A DNA stretch of 64,000 nucleotides from assembly GCA_963169105.1 (NCBI GenBank), contig OY720639.1, positions 99,336,559-99,400,558 of the forward strand, in the 5' to 3' direction. Within the stretch, counting starts at the first letter, position 1. Each line of letters begins with the position of its first letter. Origin of the DNA: Ceriagrion tenellum (Eukaryota > Arthropoda > Insecta > Odonata > Coenagrionidae). This document shows, piece by piece, positions 11,961 to 23,434 of the stretch. The position numbers and the translations under genes are program-made. The notes beneath the pieces are model-generated. The model saw nothing but the letters and a program-made list of their open reading frames with translations. It was not told the origin of the DNA and did no database searches.

Positions 11961-14690
11961 AACGACCAATGGATGAATTTGACTGATATATGAAGGAAGG
12001 GGTCTTCATAAACCACTGAGCAGCAAGCCCAAAAAAGAAAATTTCTTTAGCTTTGGAAAAGTAAAATCCAGCATGGAATCTTCAGTAAAGATATGCTATT
12101 GATTCTTATGCATAGGATTACAAGTCCTTCAGAGAAATGTTTGTAATAATACTGCTCAATGGGATGAATGTAACTTGACGTATTCGCGTCTTTCATCATT
12201 AATTTAATGCTACAGTCTTTGCACTTGGCTAGCCGCTTTACTTTGAACAAAGCTGACGAAAGAACCGTAGTGCAAATTACCAGAAAAATTTCTCATCGCC
12301 TCTTTTAAAGCGACACAATATCTCGCACAGACGTTCCCACAGCGAAAAATGAAAGAAATAGTCCTAATGTTTTTTTTCTGTTGTATTGGTCATCAGTTCG
12401 AAGAGATCTATATGCCTCCTTTATTACTCCTGGACTAGCCCTCTGCTAACTCATCTCTGCGTGAAAGGCTGAGGATAAAGTCTAACAAAGCCAATGACGC
12501 CCGCCATACTCTATCTGAAGAGAGAGAGAAAAAAAGGACATTCCCCATGTAGATTCCTCGGGTCCATTGTTAAAAAAAACAAAAGGGAAAATTGAAGCGT
12601 AACTTTAATTTTTCTTGTCACTCCTTTTCGGGAGACTTTTCAGTTGCTCGGGAAAAAAATGTCACGCGGAATGATAGGAGCTCTGGGCAATGGCAGAGAG
12701 GAATGTACATATTCGTTTGAATAATGTCATTCTCGCGTATTTTTTTATTTTAATATTTCACAGACGCTTATGTTGGAGCACTGGGTCTGACTGAGCACTT
12801 TTTCTCCAGGCCCGTGCTTTCGGACGACAATGGAGGAATTAAGCGACGTTTTATTTAACGAGGATTTTGTTTGTGAGAGCAGAGTTGCTCTTTTTTTTGA
12901 TAGCCAAGGAAGACCATGCCCTTGCTTGGGGAAAAAATTAATGACTGCGTTGAGTTTTCGACGCCTTGCTATGAGGACTACGCTCCAGGATTTAAGGTAC
13001 GTTGAGTTTGAAACCGTCCCAATTTTCCACGATCCGTGCCAGAGTTGAATATTGAGAAATAATCGGGCGGATTGTTTTTCTTCTTTTATATTGCATAATG
13101 AATTTCCAAGCACACTCTAGGTCGTTTTTATGCATCCGCGGATCTCCTGAATGAGTTTCTGCTGAACCGCTAGCATGATTTCATGAATCAGAATATTATT
13201 TTTAATATAAACAACTCATCTTCGGCGACATAGGACAGTGCCCATAATTTAACTAAAAGAACTTAAGCCGACACGAGATCTCATTCAGAAACTTCAGAAA
13301 AAACAGGCTTTGTCGTCAGTATCGAGGAAAAATAATGCTATTTCTAAAATTCATTCTCGTCAAAAAATACTCTATGAACAATTAACAGTGAGATAATCAC
13401 TGTAAATACAAAGTGTTATTCATAAATTTCAGAGATGACGTTGAGGAGAGGAAGAGCTGATGAACGACTCATCATTATTTGCAGTTATTTATCAGTTTTT
13501 CAAATTATTTACTATAGTCGGTATATATTTAAATTTAATAAATATTTAATGTCAGTCGGTTATATTATTAAATCATTAAATAGGACTTTTCCCCTTCGCG
13601 ACTGAAATTAAATACCCTCTATCCCCAGATTTTAACCTTCTAATCACCTGATTCTCAGATAGGAGACTAATATAAGCCGTTTCGGGCGACTAAGGCGATT
13701 AAGTAGATTTAAGTTCGGGCGGCTTCGGCACTTAAATCGGGAAAGGATCAAAATATAGGAGAATTATGATATATTTATGTCATATTATTTAATATAATTA
13801 TTTTTATATAAAAATGATATAGAATGATATATATCTAGTGATAATGGATTTATTTTATCGCGATATTCATATTTCATTATTTCAGCGAGGAGTCAAATTA
13901 AACAAGCATCGTTAATACCAATACCTAACCATGTTTGCAAAGTTTTCCATGCTCGTACCATAGTGCATTTACTGTTGGACTTAAAAATAACTGTGGGGAA
14001 TTTCGTTGTCATTTTTCACTGCAAAATACTCGTCAATCAAAACTAAAGGGAAAAATTAAGGGCCAGCGATGAATTTCATAATAAAACTCGCAATGAACTG
14101 CCACACTGAAGTACCGCAAAAAATAACAACCTTCACAAACTCTTTGTGAGGACTCAAAGTAACACGCGATGGATGTGATGAATTTGGTTTTCACAGTGAA
14201 CTCGCGACATGCATACAAAATGTGAAAATGTGAATATTTAAATTCGCGCTCCAGATTGTTTTAAGAATGGGGCTTTATGACGGCTGAAGGCACAATTTGT
14301 AAAATTAATGCCGTGCTACAAAGTTAGGAGCGTGTTTGGCCAGTAATTTTCGTTACTCCTTCTGCATCTCACCTTCCCTCAAATTTTTTCATGGAATAAG
14401 AGCTCCTTGAAGTGTATGATAACATTAGGAAAAATGACTTTTTCATCTTATAATGGTGGAAGACATGTAAAAAAAGGTCAAAACAAAAAACCTGCACGCC
14501 TAGTTGTAATGAAAACAAGCTACGGTGATATTATTTAAGACGAAATGAAATTTCAATGAGGTATTTCAGAGTGCATAAACATTTTCTATTCTTCACACCC
14601 CCATTATGAGAGTATCCGTAACTTCCCTTTTGAATATTGTACAACTATTTCATATAGCTTGAAGCTGTAATTGAAATTCTTTAATCACTT
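11961..14690. other. No recognisable gene
   Basis: Mainly unique AT-rich sequence. Overlapping opposite-strand frames at 12745-13113 (minus) and 12830-13048 (plus) have no recognisable domain or splice context. Confidence 0.4.
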
Positions 14691-14692
14691 AC

Positions 14693-14832
14693 TTCTGAAT
14701 CGAAGATTCTGACCTCATACTCATCTAAAACGATCATTTCTACAGCTGCCTTGGATAGCTTCTTCCCTGTCTCCGAGTCACTTTGCAGTTCTCTGAAAAC
14801 TGTTAACTTCACTTTGAGACATTTGTGACATA
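14693..14832 (-). CDS. Candidate internal exon, unknown protein
   Basis: On the minus strand this reads as one uninterrupted stretch of about 46 codons, beginning CHKCLKVKLTVFRELQSDSE and ending AAVEMIVLDEYEVRIFDSE. It ends exactly at a strong donor (GAA|GTAAGT; GT at 14692-14691). A TAG acceptor at 14835-14833 precedes it, although the upstream tract is AT-rich rather than a clean pyrimidine run. Composition (many E, K, D, V; a CxxC pair) looks like real protein rather than translated AT-rich noise. I do not recognise the family and cannot tie it to the GPCR gene. It may be an exon of another minus-strand gene, a degraded transposase, or chance. Confidence 0.35.
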
Positions 14833-14839
14833 CTACTCA

Positions 14840-16450
14840 AAATGAATCTTATTTATTTGAATTAAAAATATAATCATATCAGCTGTTGCCTCTGAGGACC
14901 GATAAATTTATGAGGAAGAAACGTTGTTTGGTATAAACTTAAAATTTCTTTTTTGTAGTCAGTCATTACTTTCACATAGCACATAAAGAATACCTAAATA
15001 CAACACGATTAAACTAGGGCAAGGAGATCTTTGTATATGAGAATATTGTAATGTGACTAGCCTAAAGAGGCACGACAACTTTGACAGTGAAACTTTGAGA
15101 TATCCCACGCAAATTTCCTTGCCGGACGTGCGCGTTCGTATGGTATCGTATCCTCGCTGTTGTCGGTCTCAGTAAATAGTCGATTTATATAGCGTGTTTC
15201 CGCATATTAGGTTTAAGTTTGTAATCTCTCGTTAAATTATTCTTTGTCAACTAAATGATACCAACACGCTCTTCCATCTATAATACTAAACTGACCCGTC
15301 GCGACGATATAATGAGCACTTTTTTAAACTAAGAAGGTATAATGGTAATGAACTAAATAGTCAAATATTAAAAATGGTTAATATTTTTGCGACTTTTTCA
15401 TTCTATTTATTTTTGACTCATTACTGAACACACGTATTACTGTTTTTATTGCAACTAAATGACGATTGTGGATAATAATAGAGGAAATTTCCACAAAATT
15501 GACAATCATTTTTTTCAAGAGATTGGTTTTCTTAAACATCAAAAGCTCATGCACAACTAATTGCATCACGGTCATTCTATTTTTTCAAGTAATAAATATA
15601 TTTGCAAATAACTTTACAAAAAGTTACTTTTTTGCGTTTCTGGCCTTGGATTTGTTTTAAAAATACTCAAAGACATAGGAATGCAAATTTTCATTGAAAT
15701 TGGTGTACTATTTCTCATGGGAACATGATGACTTTCAGGGCACATTGACCACTGTGCGTCAGATGCCTTATATGATGTTTAAAGCCTCAGAAAACATCTG
15801 CCAAATAAATGTACGTCATTGAGTGGTTAAAGTTATCCAGAAAATTAAAAAAGTAAGCCTTAATATAGTTAACGAGGCCGAGGAGAACTGGGTTTCATAA
15901 ATCGAGAAAATCATAGCACCAAAATATAAACATCACACACTTATTCCGAGAGGATCACATTATTTTAACTAAAATGACTCCGGCAGTAGTTAAAGAGAGA
16001 TTTTATTCCCCGCGGTTGATTCGCCAAGTAAATTAATAAAATTTTCCGCAAAACTCCAGCCGAAAAGACGAAGTGAAATGAACGCAGCGCCACTTGAGAG
16101 AAAGTTCTCCACATCTTTATAGATAAATATCAAATATGCCTCTTTAACCTTCAAGAAAATTGCTACACAATGTCAGTCAAATATTTTAAAGCACAAGGGG
16201 ATGACGCCGACCACCTTGTTCAAGGATGGAGCAGCGGACGGGAGCCCTGATGAGTACGGATTACCGGTCGTAAAGCATACGTTTAGAGGAGAGTAAAACT
16301 GGAAATTTCATTCTAAATCGTGAAATCGTATTATATTCTATTTATTATTATAAACGAACAAAAATAAATACATCTTCTGAATACTCAAAGATTAATATTT
16401 TAAAAATTCTACTTATTCGGAGATGAAAAAGGAATATAAATTTTAAAATG
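14840..16450. other. No recognisable gene
   Basis: AT-rich unique sequence; nothing identified. Confidence 0.45.
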
Positions 16451-16539
16451 GGATCAAATCAAGTTCTCTGTTCGCAGGTTTCCGCGGCGTTGATCAGATG
16501 ATGTCAACATTTTTCCGGGTTGCGTTCATGTATATTGAT

Positions 16540-16583
16540 GGGTATCACAACAGTTTTGCCAGCTATCCTGCTGGCATCCTCAG
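16540..16583 (-). ncRNA. Hammerhead-like core, left arm
   Basis: Reverse complement reads CTGAGGA (16583-16577), the helix GCCAGC / GCTGGC with loop AGGATA, then AAAACTGTTGTG. The GAAA box is altered to AAAA. One extra nucleotide lies between CTGAGGA and the helix. Cleavage activity is not implied by sequence alone. Confidence 0.35.
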
Positions 16584-16773
16584 GTGAAGTATAGTGAGAA
16601 GGTTCTTTTGGTTCATACTTATACAGGCAAGATTTGGTGCCAAAAAACGACCACTACTTCGCCTAATCATGGAACAGCATCGTGATGATTTCTATATCTT
16701 CTCTTTATATTCTTGACACTCTAATCTTGCTTGTATAAGATTGAACTGAAAAAACTTTCTCACTATCCTTCAC

Positions 16774-16810
16774 CTGAGGACGCCAGCAGGGTTGCTGGCG
16801 AAACTGTTGC
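16774..16810 (+). ncRNA. Hammerhead-like core, right arm
   Basis: CTGAGGA (16774-16780), one extra C, helix GCCAGC / GCTGGC with loop AGGGTT, then GAAAC. After GAAAC comes TGTTGCG, which lacks the usual GUC cleavage triplet, so activity is doubtful. Nearly identical to the left arm in reverse orientation. Confidence 0.4.
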
Positions 16811-16870
16811 GATACCAAACAACATACGCGGACGCAGCCCGGAAAAATGTTGACATCAAATCAAGTTCTC

Positions 16871-19299
16871 GTAGAATCACTGACACAATTATTTTTTTCT
16901 AAACAAAAGGAACTCATGTACACCTAATTTATTTGAATTTAATTGCATAAAAGTAAAAAAATAAATTGTCAAAATATGAACGTTTTTGGTCGTGCTGATT
17001 ACCTTGGTGAGCCACCGACTTCATGGGACTCTTCTTACAATATTTAACGCGAATGGCGCTAGCAGTGCACTGAGTACATGCGATACCTATCCAAAGTTTA
17101 GTACTTGTAGTGTAAAAAGATTTGTGTCAGCCGTTATTTCATAAATCTTCAATTTTACAATAGAGGATTACTCCTGTGCAGTACCTCTTGGTAAAATAGC
17201 GTTCCTTTCAAGCCCCTACTAAATTCATAGAGGAGGACTACGTCTGAGTAATTTGACTGCTTAAATAATTCGGCGCGCATTCTGGATACTCGGGCTAGAA
17301 TGCTAGCTCAGTCGGATGAATATTTCACTGGGGATCCAACATACCCAAGATGAAGATGGAAAGTCAACTCTGAACAAGTTTCATTAGGGAAGTCTCCTGT
17401 CAAAAATCAGCCAGAATAAATTCCAATGGAAAGCCGAAACGTTTTCTTCGTAGCCTATAATTCCACTCTCTGCTATTAATGAGACTCAAGTGTTGCATCC
17501 GGGCTCCCTTGAGTAATACGAAGTAGCGCGCTGCCTGGAGCCCCATCATTCCCGGCGACATGACCGTGTCTCCCTGTATCCGACGCTTTATCCACGAAAA
17601 AAAATAAGAGCACCAGCGTCCGCTCGTTTTATCAAATTCGCGCGCTCCATTTTTTGGAATCTCCTTGCCTACACGTCTACCTACTCCCAGACTCCTCCGC
17701 TCCCTGAAAAATACTTCCGTTATCCTCCCGTAGGACTTCCAAGTTTACGAGTCTCGCCTGAACATTGAGTGTTGACGACATAACACCTGGCTGCAATATC
17801 GCCAAACCCTAAGCCTCTCACGCAAATGGATGGACAAGACGCCTTGAAAAATACCCCCGTGTCTACCAAAATACTTCTCCAGACCAGTTGTTTCTTCCTG
17901 TAAGTGAAGACATTGTAAGAGATCATCCGTGAAATACGCATCCCTTGACGTTGGATAAATAATCGAGGCAGAAATATATTTTCAGGAACAGCTTATGGGA
18001 CAATCTTTACAATTATTTCCATAAAAATTAGGCATAATACTTAGTATTTAATGCAGTTGTCTCTTAAGATACATGCCAATTCGATATTATATAGAGAATA
18101 TACGATATTATATGTGTATATGTTTAGCAGAAAACTATTCTGAAGTAACAATACATCAATAGTATATTTTAAAATATTTCGGGAAAGTAACGAACATGGT
18201 TGATCAATTAACAAGAAACCCTACTCCACTGATAGTTTTGTTAGAGACCGTATTGTTAGAAAAGTTTATCTGACAATACGGTTTATGCATAAACTTTTTA
18301 TGGCTATTGGAGTCCTGTTCCACATTAATTATATATAAATGCCGTAGAGATCCATCAGTTATTTCGTGAAAAAAGTAATTAATTCGTAAGTGAATGATTA
18401 ACATCACATACATTCTCAATAATCTTATGCTGTATATATCAATGTCTGCTTTAATCACTGTTTAAGTCAATGAAAATTTTCTTCCTAGACCTCCAATACT
18501 TTCCTTTATCACGCACGGAAAATAGTTTTTGAACTATATTACAGCCTAAGATAAGTAAGGATGAAGTGCACTTTGGTAGGCCCATCAAAACAGAAAAATC
18601 CGTTATTTCTGCAAGTTTAAGGGACGCAATACAGTATCCTCCTTTGCTGCATTAAGTTTCTGCATTAAATGATTAAATTGTATGAAATACCATCCATCTC
18701 TTTTTTTAGAACCAGCTTTGGGAATAATAGAGAAATATTTCATAAACAACAAAATATCTGCATTGCATCCTCTCAATTATTGCCATTCTTAATTACGCAA
18801 CCATGTGACAGGAACTAATTCTTTCTCGGTGAATGATATAAGTAAATTCCTCTCGGGTTACTCATGGGTTCGAAGATTTGATATTTTGTAAAAATAGTAA
18901 CGTTGACTCGGAGTGAAGCGTGAGTGTGAGACTTACTTTCGTGCTATGTAGTTGAAAAAATAACGCTCAACTTCCCTCTCGACTCAATCTGATCGTAGAA
19001 TCCAACATTCCTGTGCCAACCAATATCTTTTGCACCGATGTATTTTAGGTACAAAAAGCCCCCACAATAAAAACGTTTCAGTCATAGATCTATAGCTAAT
19101 TACTAAAAGCCTCATAATGGATGTGCCAATTTATGAAATGTATCTTTCTTTGTTTACTTTTTCTATCTCCTGGATTTTTACCATTTTCTATTCATCATTG
19201 CTTTTATACTGGTCGTTTGTTTAGGCCTCTTTATCAATTTTTCTTCTTTATTGTATTATTTTGTTGATATCTTTAAAATGGCTTCTTAGCTCTATTTTA
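16871..19299. other. No recognisable gene; one small hairpin
   Basis: Contains a perfect 10-bp stem ACCGTATTGT / ACAATACGGT at 18248-18283 and otherwise unique AT-rich sequence, with a GC-richer patch at 17460-17720 that holds no recognisable exon. Confidence 0.45.
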
Positions 19300-19548
19300 T
19301 GAGGACCCCAGAAGTCAAGGGGTCTAAGTAACAAAATCGTCATTTTGAGAAAACTTAAGTCAAAGTTGAAAATGTTTGGTACAACCCACTAAGTAGTAAA
19401 GAGGCATTACCCTAGATAGCATCACCTTTCAAGAAAACCACTTGGATCCCTTTCCCACCTAAAATATTTATAGTTTCACATCCCATTCCTGTACCTAACT
19501 TGTTTTTTTTTAAATGTCACTTAGACCCCTTGACTTCTTGGATCCTCA
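19300..19548. mobile_element. Short MITE with TA target duplication
   Basis: Terminal inverted repeats of about 30 bp (TGAGGAYCCMAGAAGTCAAG... at left, its complement at right) flanked on both sides by TA. Size, TA target and lack of coding fit a Tc1/mariner-type non-autonomous element; the superfamily is inferred from the TA only. Confidence 0.65.
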
Positions 19549-19693
19549 TATGTTCATAGCGTTATCACTTTGATTATGTAATTATTCATGCAATGAAGAG
19601 TCTCAACTATTTTGTGTTTATTTGGTGATCCCTCACAACAAAAAAGTAAAAGATGACCAATTTTACTAAAACCACTAGATTTATTAAAAAAAC

Positions 19694-19729
19694 GACCCAG
19701 GTTTCGATGTGCATTCACATCATCTTCAG
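19694..19729 (-). ncRNA. Hammerhead-like core, left arm of 19.9-kb palindrome
   Basis: Minus-strand sequence CTGAAGA, one extra T, helix GATGT / ACATC, GAAA, C-CTGG-G, then UC. All invariant hammerhead core positions are present; the extra T and weak stem I are the departures. Confidence 0.45.
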
Positions 19730-20052
19730 GTAAATGGAGGCCGATGTGCCGGCCTTATATAGTAAACATTACCAGGTGGGGAGAGGGGGTGGGGGAAGAA
19801 AAGACAATACAGGAGGAGGGTGGTAGCGGGAGGGTAGGGAGGGGGGGCTAGGAGGACGAAGAGGAGGGGATTAAAGCTTTGAGGATGGGGGAATAGGCAG
19901 GGAGCTATCGGGAGAAATCCCCTCCTCTTCGTCCTTCTAGCCGCCCTCTACCCTCCCGCGATCACCCTCCTCCTGTATTGTCTTTTCTTCCCCCCCCACT
20001 CCCCACCTGGTAATGTTTACTATATAAGGCCTGCACATCGGCCTCCATTTAC

Positions 20053-20088
20053 CTGAAGATGATGTGAATGTACATCGAAACCTGGGTC
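20053..20088 (+). ncRNA. Hammerhead-like core, right arm of 19.9-kb palindrome
   Basis: CTGAAGA (20053-20059), one T, helix GATGT / ACATC with loop GAATGT, GAAAC, loop CTGG, and GTC (20086-20088). This is the best match in the window to the minimal stem-III hammerhead form reported in Penelope-like elements. Stem I pairing is short (AC/GT). Confidence 0.45.
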
Positions 20089-20149
20089 GTTTTTTAATAA
20101 TTCTAGTGGTTTTAGTAAAAGTTGTCATCTTTTATTTTTTTACAATGGA

Positions 20150-20880
20150 ATACCACCAAGTGAGGCTGACTAAAGTGAGTGATATCCCACACAACAATTG
20201 ATGCGTATACTGCTGCTTTAATGATTCACTTATTATGTAATTTGTTTCCTGATCTTTAAGGGTATTATGTCCTGGATCAATAAATTCATTTTCATTCATT
20301 CATATTTTTGCCCTTATGTGCATCCCCTTTAAAAAATACCTCACCTTAACCTTACCATCCTAGATGTTGCTTCCGCTGTCTTCCTTTCAAACTGAGGCTG
20401 ATCCTTTCAAAACTTTATTTCCAGGCATCTCAGCCTCAAATCCCTGTCTATTCTCTCAAGTACTTAGTTTTTGGACAATTCAACACTCCCCATTCCCAAA
20501 TCTTCACTGTTGCTTTCTTCTTTTTCATCGTCTTCACACATACCATCATAGTTCTTTAAGACACCGATACCCCATTCAACGAAATGCTCCCAATTTTCGA
20601 TTTCTTAAATCTTCCGCTTTGCGTGACACAGCTACGCAATTCTTTCGCTATTTTTAGAAAGCCTCGGGTGATGGGAAACGGGAAGGAAGTCGTGTCATCT
20701 GTGGCGCGCTCACGAGTCTTCCTACCCTTCCCAGCGCCATCGTTATTTTATACAGCGCTGAGGAAAGCGAAAACGTGACCGCCCTTATTCATATTTCCAA
20801 TGGAACTTCAGATCGATAGCCTCACAGTATCGGGGAAATAGCATGAACAGCGACTTTGAACGAGAGCGCTTCAAATGGTA
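20150..20880. other. Possible LINE 3' end, then no gene
   Basis: Around 20260-20315 the words GGATCAATAAATTCATTTTC followed by ATTCATTCAT look like a polyadenylation signal plus simple tail of a LINE, like GGATCAATAAATATATTATT at 57.53 kb. The plus-strand frames at 20364-20778 are pyrimidine-rich translations without a domain. Confidence 0.4.
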
Positions 20881-20887
20881 AACTCAC

Positions 20888-20944
20888 GTCATGGTTCCCG
20901 ATAGAGATGGCGCTCAGGAAGAACTCCATGAACTTATACGCCCT
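20888..20944 (-). CDS. Candidate 57-nt internal exon, unknown protein
   Basis: Minus-strand reading RAYKFMEFFLSAISIGNHD. It is preceded by TTCTTCTAAG (acceptor) and followed directly by GTGAGT (donor; exon ends at 20888), with both boundaries in phase 0. The hydrophobic FFLSAISIG core could be part of a membrane or helical segment. Short exons of this kind arise by chance in a 64-kb window, and I do not recognise the sequence. Confidence 0.25.
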
Positions 20945-21171
20945 CTTAGAAGAAATCGCATCGCCTTGTCACGCTTGCTTCTTGTTGAAGCATAGAGAGC
21001 TTCATTCTTTGGCTGGTAACGTTGAATATCGGCCGAATGAGTCGAAGAAAGTAAAACAGAGAGATATCTCACCTTTTTTGAGACTTTCTAGGTGTAAAAT
21101 ATTATTGCTTTGTACTACGTAAAAAATAATTTGAGTGAACATATCGTGTTCCACAGTTTTTAGAGGAATTT

Positions 21172-21468
21172 AATTGGATTGGATTGGATTTTGGGGAGGC
21201 GCCCGACGTCTAAGGTCATTTGCGCCGTAGGGTACAGGTAAGGGAGCAAGGGTGGATAGAAACCCAGTGTCGGAATTAGCCTGCTCTTAACTAAGGGCAC
21301 CAAGGAGACGACGGCTTAACGTCTCATCTGACAGACGGAGTACTGTACTTGAAGTGCCTTTCACAAGTCACTTAAGAAGGGACCGGGTTTCCTCTGAAAA
21401 ACATCCTCCTCCGCAGGTATTTGAACCCTGACCGCCCGTGAGGTTAGCCAGGGGATTTAATTGGGAGC
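21172..21468. mobile_element. SINE-like repeat with flanking duplication
   Basis: A GC-richer block of about 290 bp starts with tandem TTGGATTGGATTGGATT and ends at CCGTGAGGTTAGCCAG. It is bracketed by ATTTAATTGG on each side (21167 and 21457), a probable target duplication. GTATTTGAACCCTG near 21420 resembles a diverged Pol III B box. No coding capacity. SINE identity is inferred. Confidence 0.5.
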
Positions 21469-21469
21469 C

Positions 21470-22036
21470 GCTTGAGACTAGGAGGCTATATGCTAGGCTA
21501 AGTTTGCTGGAGAAATGCAGGATAGGTGAGTTTCAGGGCGACACATAAAATATCATTTTGATGCCACACCACATATCTAGGTCCTACAGAAGCAAGATAT
21601 AATACGAGAGATACATTTCCTAACAGATAAGTACAAACATTCGTTCTTTCCACGAAAATTAAGTGATCATAATAAAAACTGAGCTCATCTTAAAACACTC
21701 TCAAAATACACGTCACACCATTACACCTCCCAAAACCTTATCCCTTAAATCTCTGCACGGCTGGTACCCCTTGCCACACGCCCTTGCAACGACTCGCACG
21801 CTAGTATGTATATGTAAATGTACTTGTCGTAAATATTATTTTACTACCCATGGCTTTCGCTAGTGATAGCCATTTTCAAACACTTGGCCACTTGTCACTG
21901 GAACCATTGTCGTGAATGGTCGCTGCACAAAAAATAATACAGAAATACATTTCATAAACAATTATATGGGCTTAAAATTACTTGAATATTGGTTACATTA
22001 CCGTTATATGGACTCATAAAGTTAAACCATTAACTA
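21470..22036. other. No recognisable gene
   Basis: Nothing identified; ordinary AT-rich sequence. Confidence 0.45.
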
Positions 22037-22040
22037 TTGA

Positions 22041-22354
22041 CCCTTTGAGTGCCACGCGACGATATATCGTCGTTTGCAGAATGTGCCAGAAGTGGCAACG
22101 ACGATATATCGTTGTCTATGAGGAGGCCTGTTAAAACAATGAGTCTTCAAAAAATATTATTTTTTTCATGTTCATTAGGAAAATAGTATTCACTTTCAAA
22201 TACAGAAATGATAATCTTTAAATATTTAAAAATATAATAATTAATTTGCTGTAATTAACAAAAAATAATTTTATGAATAAAGGCCTACAAACATATCAAA
22301 ATACCCGTGACACTTCTGGGAGTACCCTAAAAAAAATTGGTGGCACTCAAAGGG
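22041..22354. mobile_element. piggyBac-like MITE
   Basis: A 314-bp unit with 15-bp terminal inverted repeats CCCTTTGAGTGCCAC. The right end abuts TTAA (22355-22358) and the left end abuts TTGA (22037-22040), one change from TTAA. Subterminal GACGATATATCGTCG occurs near both ends of the GC-richer left part. TTAA targets and CCC-starting ends are the piggyBac pattern. No transposase frame. Confidence 0.75.
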
Positions 22355-22359
22355 TTAAG

Positions 22360-23430
22360 ATGATATATAAACTTTGGATGGCGGCATTCCAAAACCTCGG
22401 CAAAGTAAATCACGATATGTAGAAGGAATGAAAAGTAAAAGCGGCAGAAGAAACTCGAAAACCATTGAATGTGATAGTTTGACAGAGCCAGATACACTCT
22501 ACGCCATCTTGAATGCAAATCAGTGGATAATATCGATCACGAGCATGATTTCTCCATGTTGGGGAAGGTAATAAGTTATTCTTTATTTGTGCCCAAGTTT
22601 TGATTTTCAATAGCTACTGCATTTGAGCAATGAGAGCAGGATTTTTAAAACCATTTGAAAAAAGTTGGAACGTAGAATTTGTTTTGTCTCTAATAGTGAA
22701 GGTGTCTAATGGGTGAATCCTCCTGAATTGAATGTTGCAAAAGTTTCAACATTGAGGTCAATTTAATTTTATTGAGCATTTTTTACAGCCAATGGGGTCT
22801 TATTTCATACAACTTTTGCCTGACTAATTCCTGATGTTAGCGATGATTCATAAAATAGTTACACTGTTTATTTACTATACCAATGAACTGAATGAACTGC
22901 ATCATTGATGCTAAAGCAAGCAAACCATCACAACTTTTGTTAAACAATCAAACCTCTCATCTTGCACACAAGGTAGCTTTAGGCAATAAGGAGTCACTGA
23001 GATCACCATGCCTCTTTATACACTCCGTACGATAGTCGAATAAATGTATACTTTCGTTTTTGACAAATGTTAACCAAAGTATCAAATTCAAGTAATATAT
23101 TCAAAGTAATCATTTAATGTAATTGAAACGATTTGTATGTCTGAGTTTATGATGTAATAGTTAAACCATATAATGGGCACTCTAGGCATATAAAGTTGAA
23201 AAGCCTCTTTTAAAATTTTAAAATAATTTTGGACACTGCCGTTCACTGCCATATCAAGATATAGCAACCCCATCTTAAGAAATCTTTTTCTATGGTGCCA
23301 AATTCCACTCGTTTTACACATATTTTTTGCATATATAGTATCTGAAACGGAACAAATATGTTATCAATATTAATTGTCAGTTAAGAGTAATCTCCATTTT
23401 GAGGATATTCTAAAATATAATATAAATATT
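22360..23430. other. No firm gene; weak exon-like frame
   Basis: A plus-strand frame at 22374-22571 (DGGIPKPRQSKSRYVEGMKS and on) stays open up to GGGAAG|GTAATAAG, a possible donor. Composition is plausible for protein, but there is no clear acceptor and no recognised family, so I do not call it. Confidence 0.3.
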
Positions 23431-23434
23431 ATTA

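Larger units (their letters stand above)
16469..16854. mobile_element. Palindromic hammerhead-like element with 16-bp target duplication
   Basis: Two inverted arms (16497-16634 and 16726-16855) each carry the module CTGAGGA - GCCAGC helix - GAAA(C). The spacer between them is about 90 bp. The unit is bounded by a perfect 16-bp direct repeat, ATCAAATCAAGTTCTC, at 16453-16468 and 16855-16870, as expected of a target-site duplication. The first 28 bp after the left duplication (with TTTCCGCGGCGTTG) are also present, inverted, at the end of the relic at 8340-8475. No coding capacity. I infer a non-autonomous element mobilised by a target-primed mechanism, probably Penelope- or LINE-like. Confidence 0.75.
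19640..20145. mobile_element. Long palindrome with paired hammerhead-like cores
   Basis: The two arms, about 19640-19890 and 19900-20145, are reverse complements over nearly their whole length. From the outside in they hold: AAAAGATGAC, TTTTACTAAAACCACTAGA, the core with GACCCAGG at left and CCTGGGTC at right, TATATAGT..ACCAGGTGGGGAG, and a purine-rich (left) or pyrimidine-rich (right) tract. A polypurine/polypyrimidine tract next to the core also occurs at 54.05 kb. The flank ATGGAATACCACCAAGTGA just right of the palindrome is repeated at 49.35 kb. I infer a head-to-head dimer of a Penelope-like end. Confidence 0.7.

Noticed and set aside
12745..13113. Overlapping open frames on opposite strands (122 and 72 codons)
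   Set aside because: Neither has a recognisable motif or convincing splice or promoter context; mutual antisense openness explains both.
20364..20778. Plus-strand frames of 97 and 64 codons
   Set aside because: Pyrimidine-rich DNA gives S/F/L/P-rich translation; no domain.
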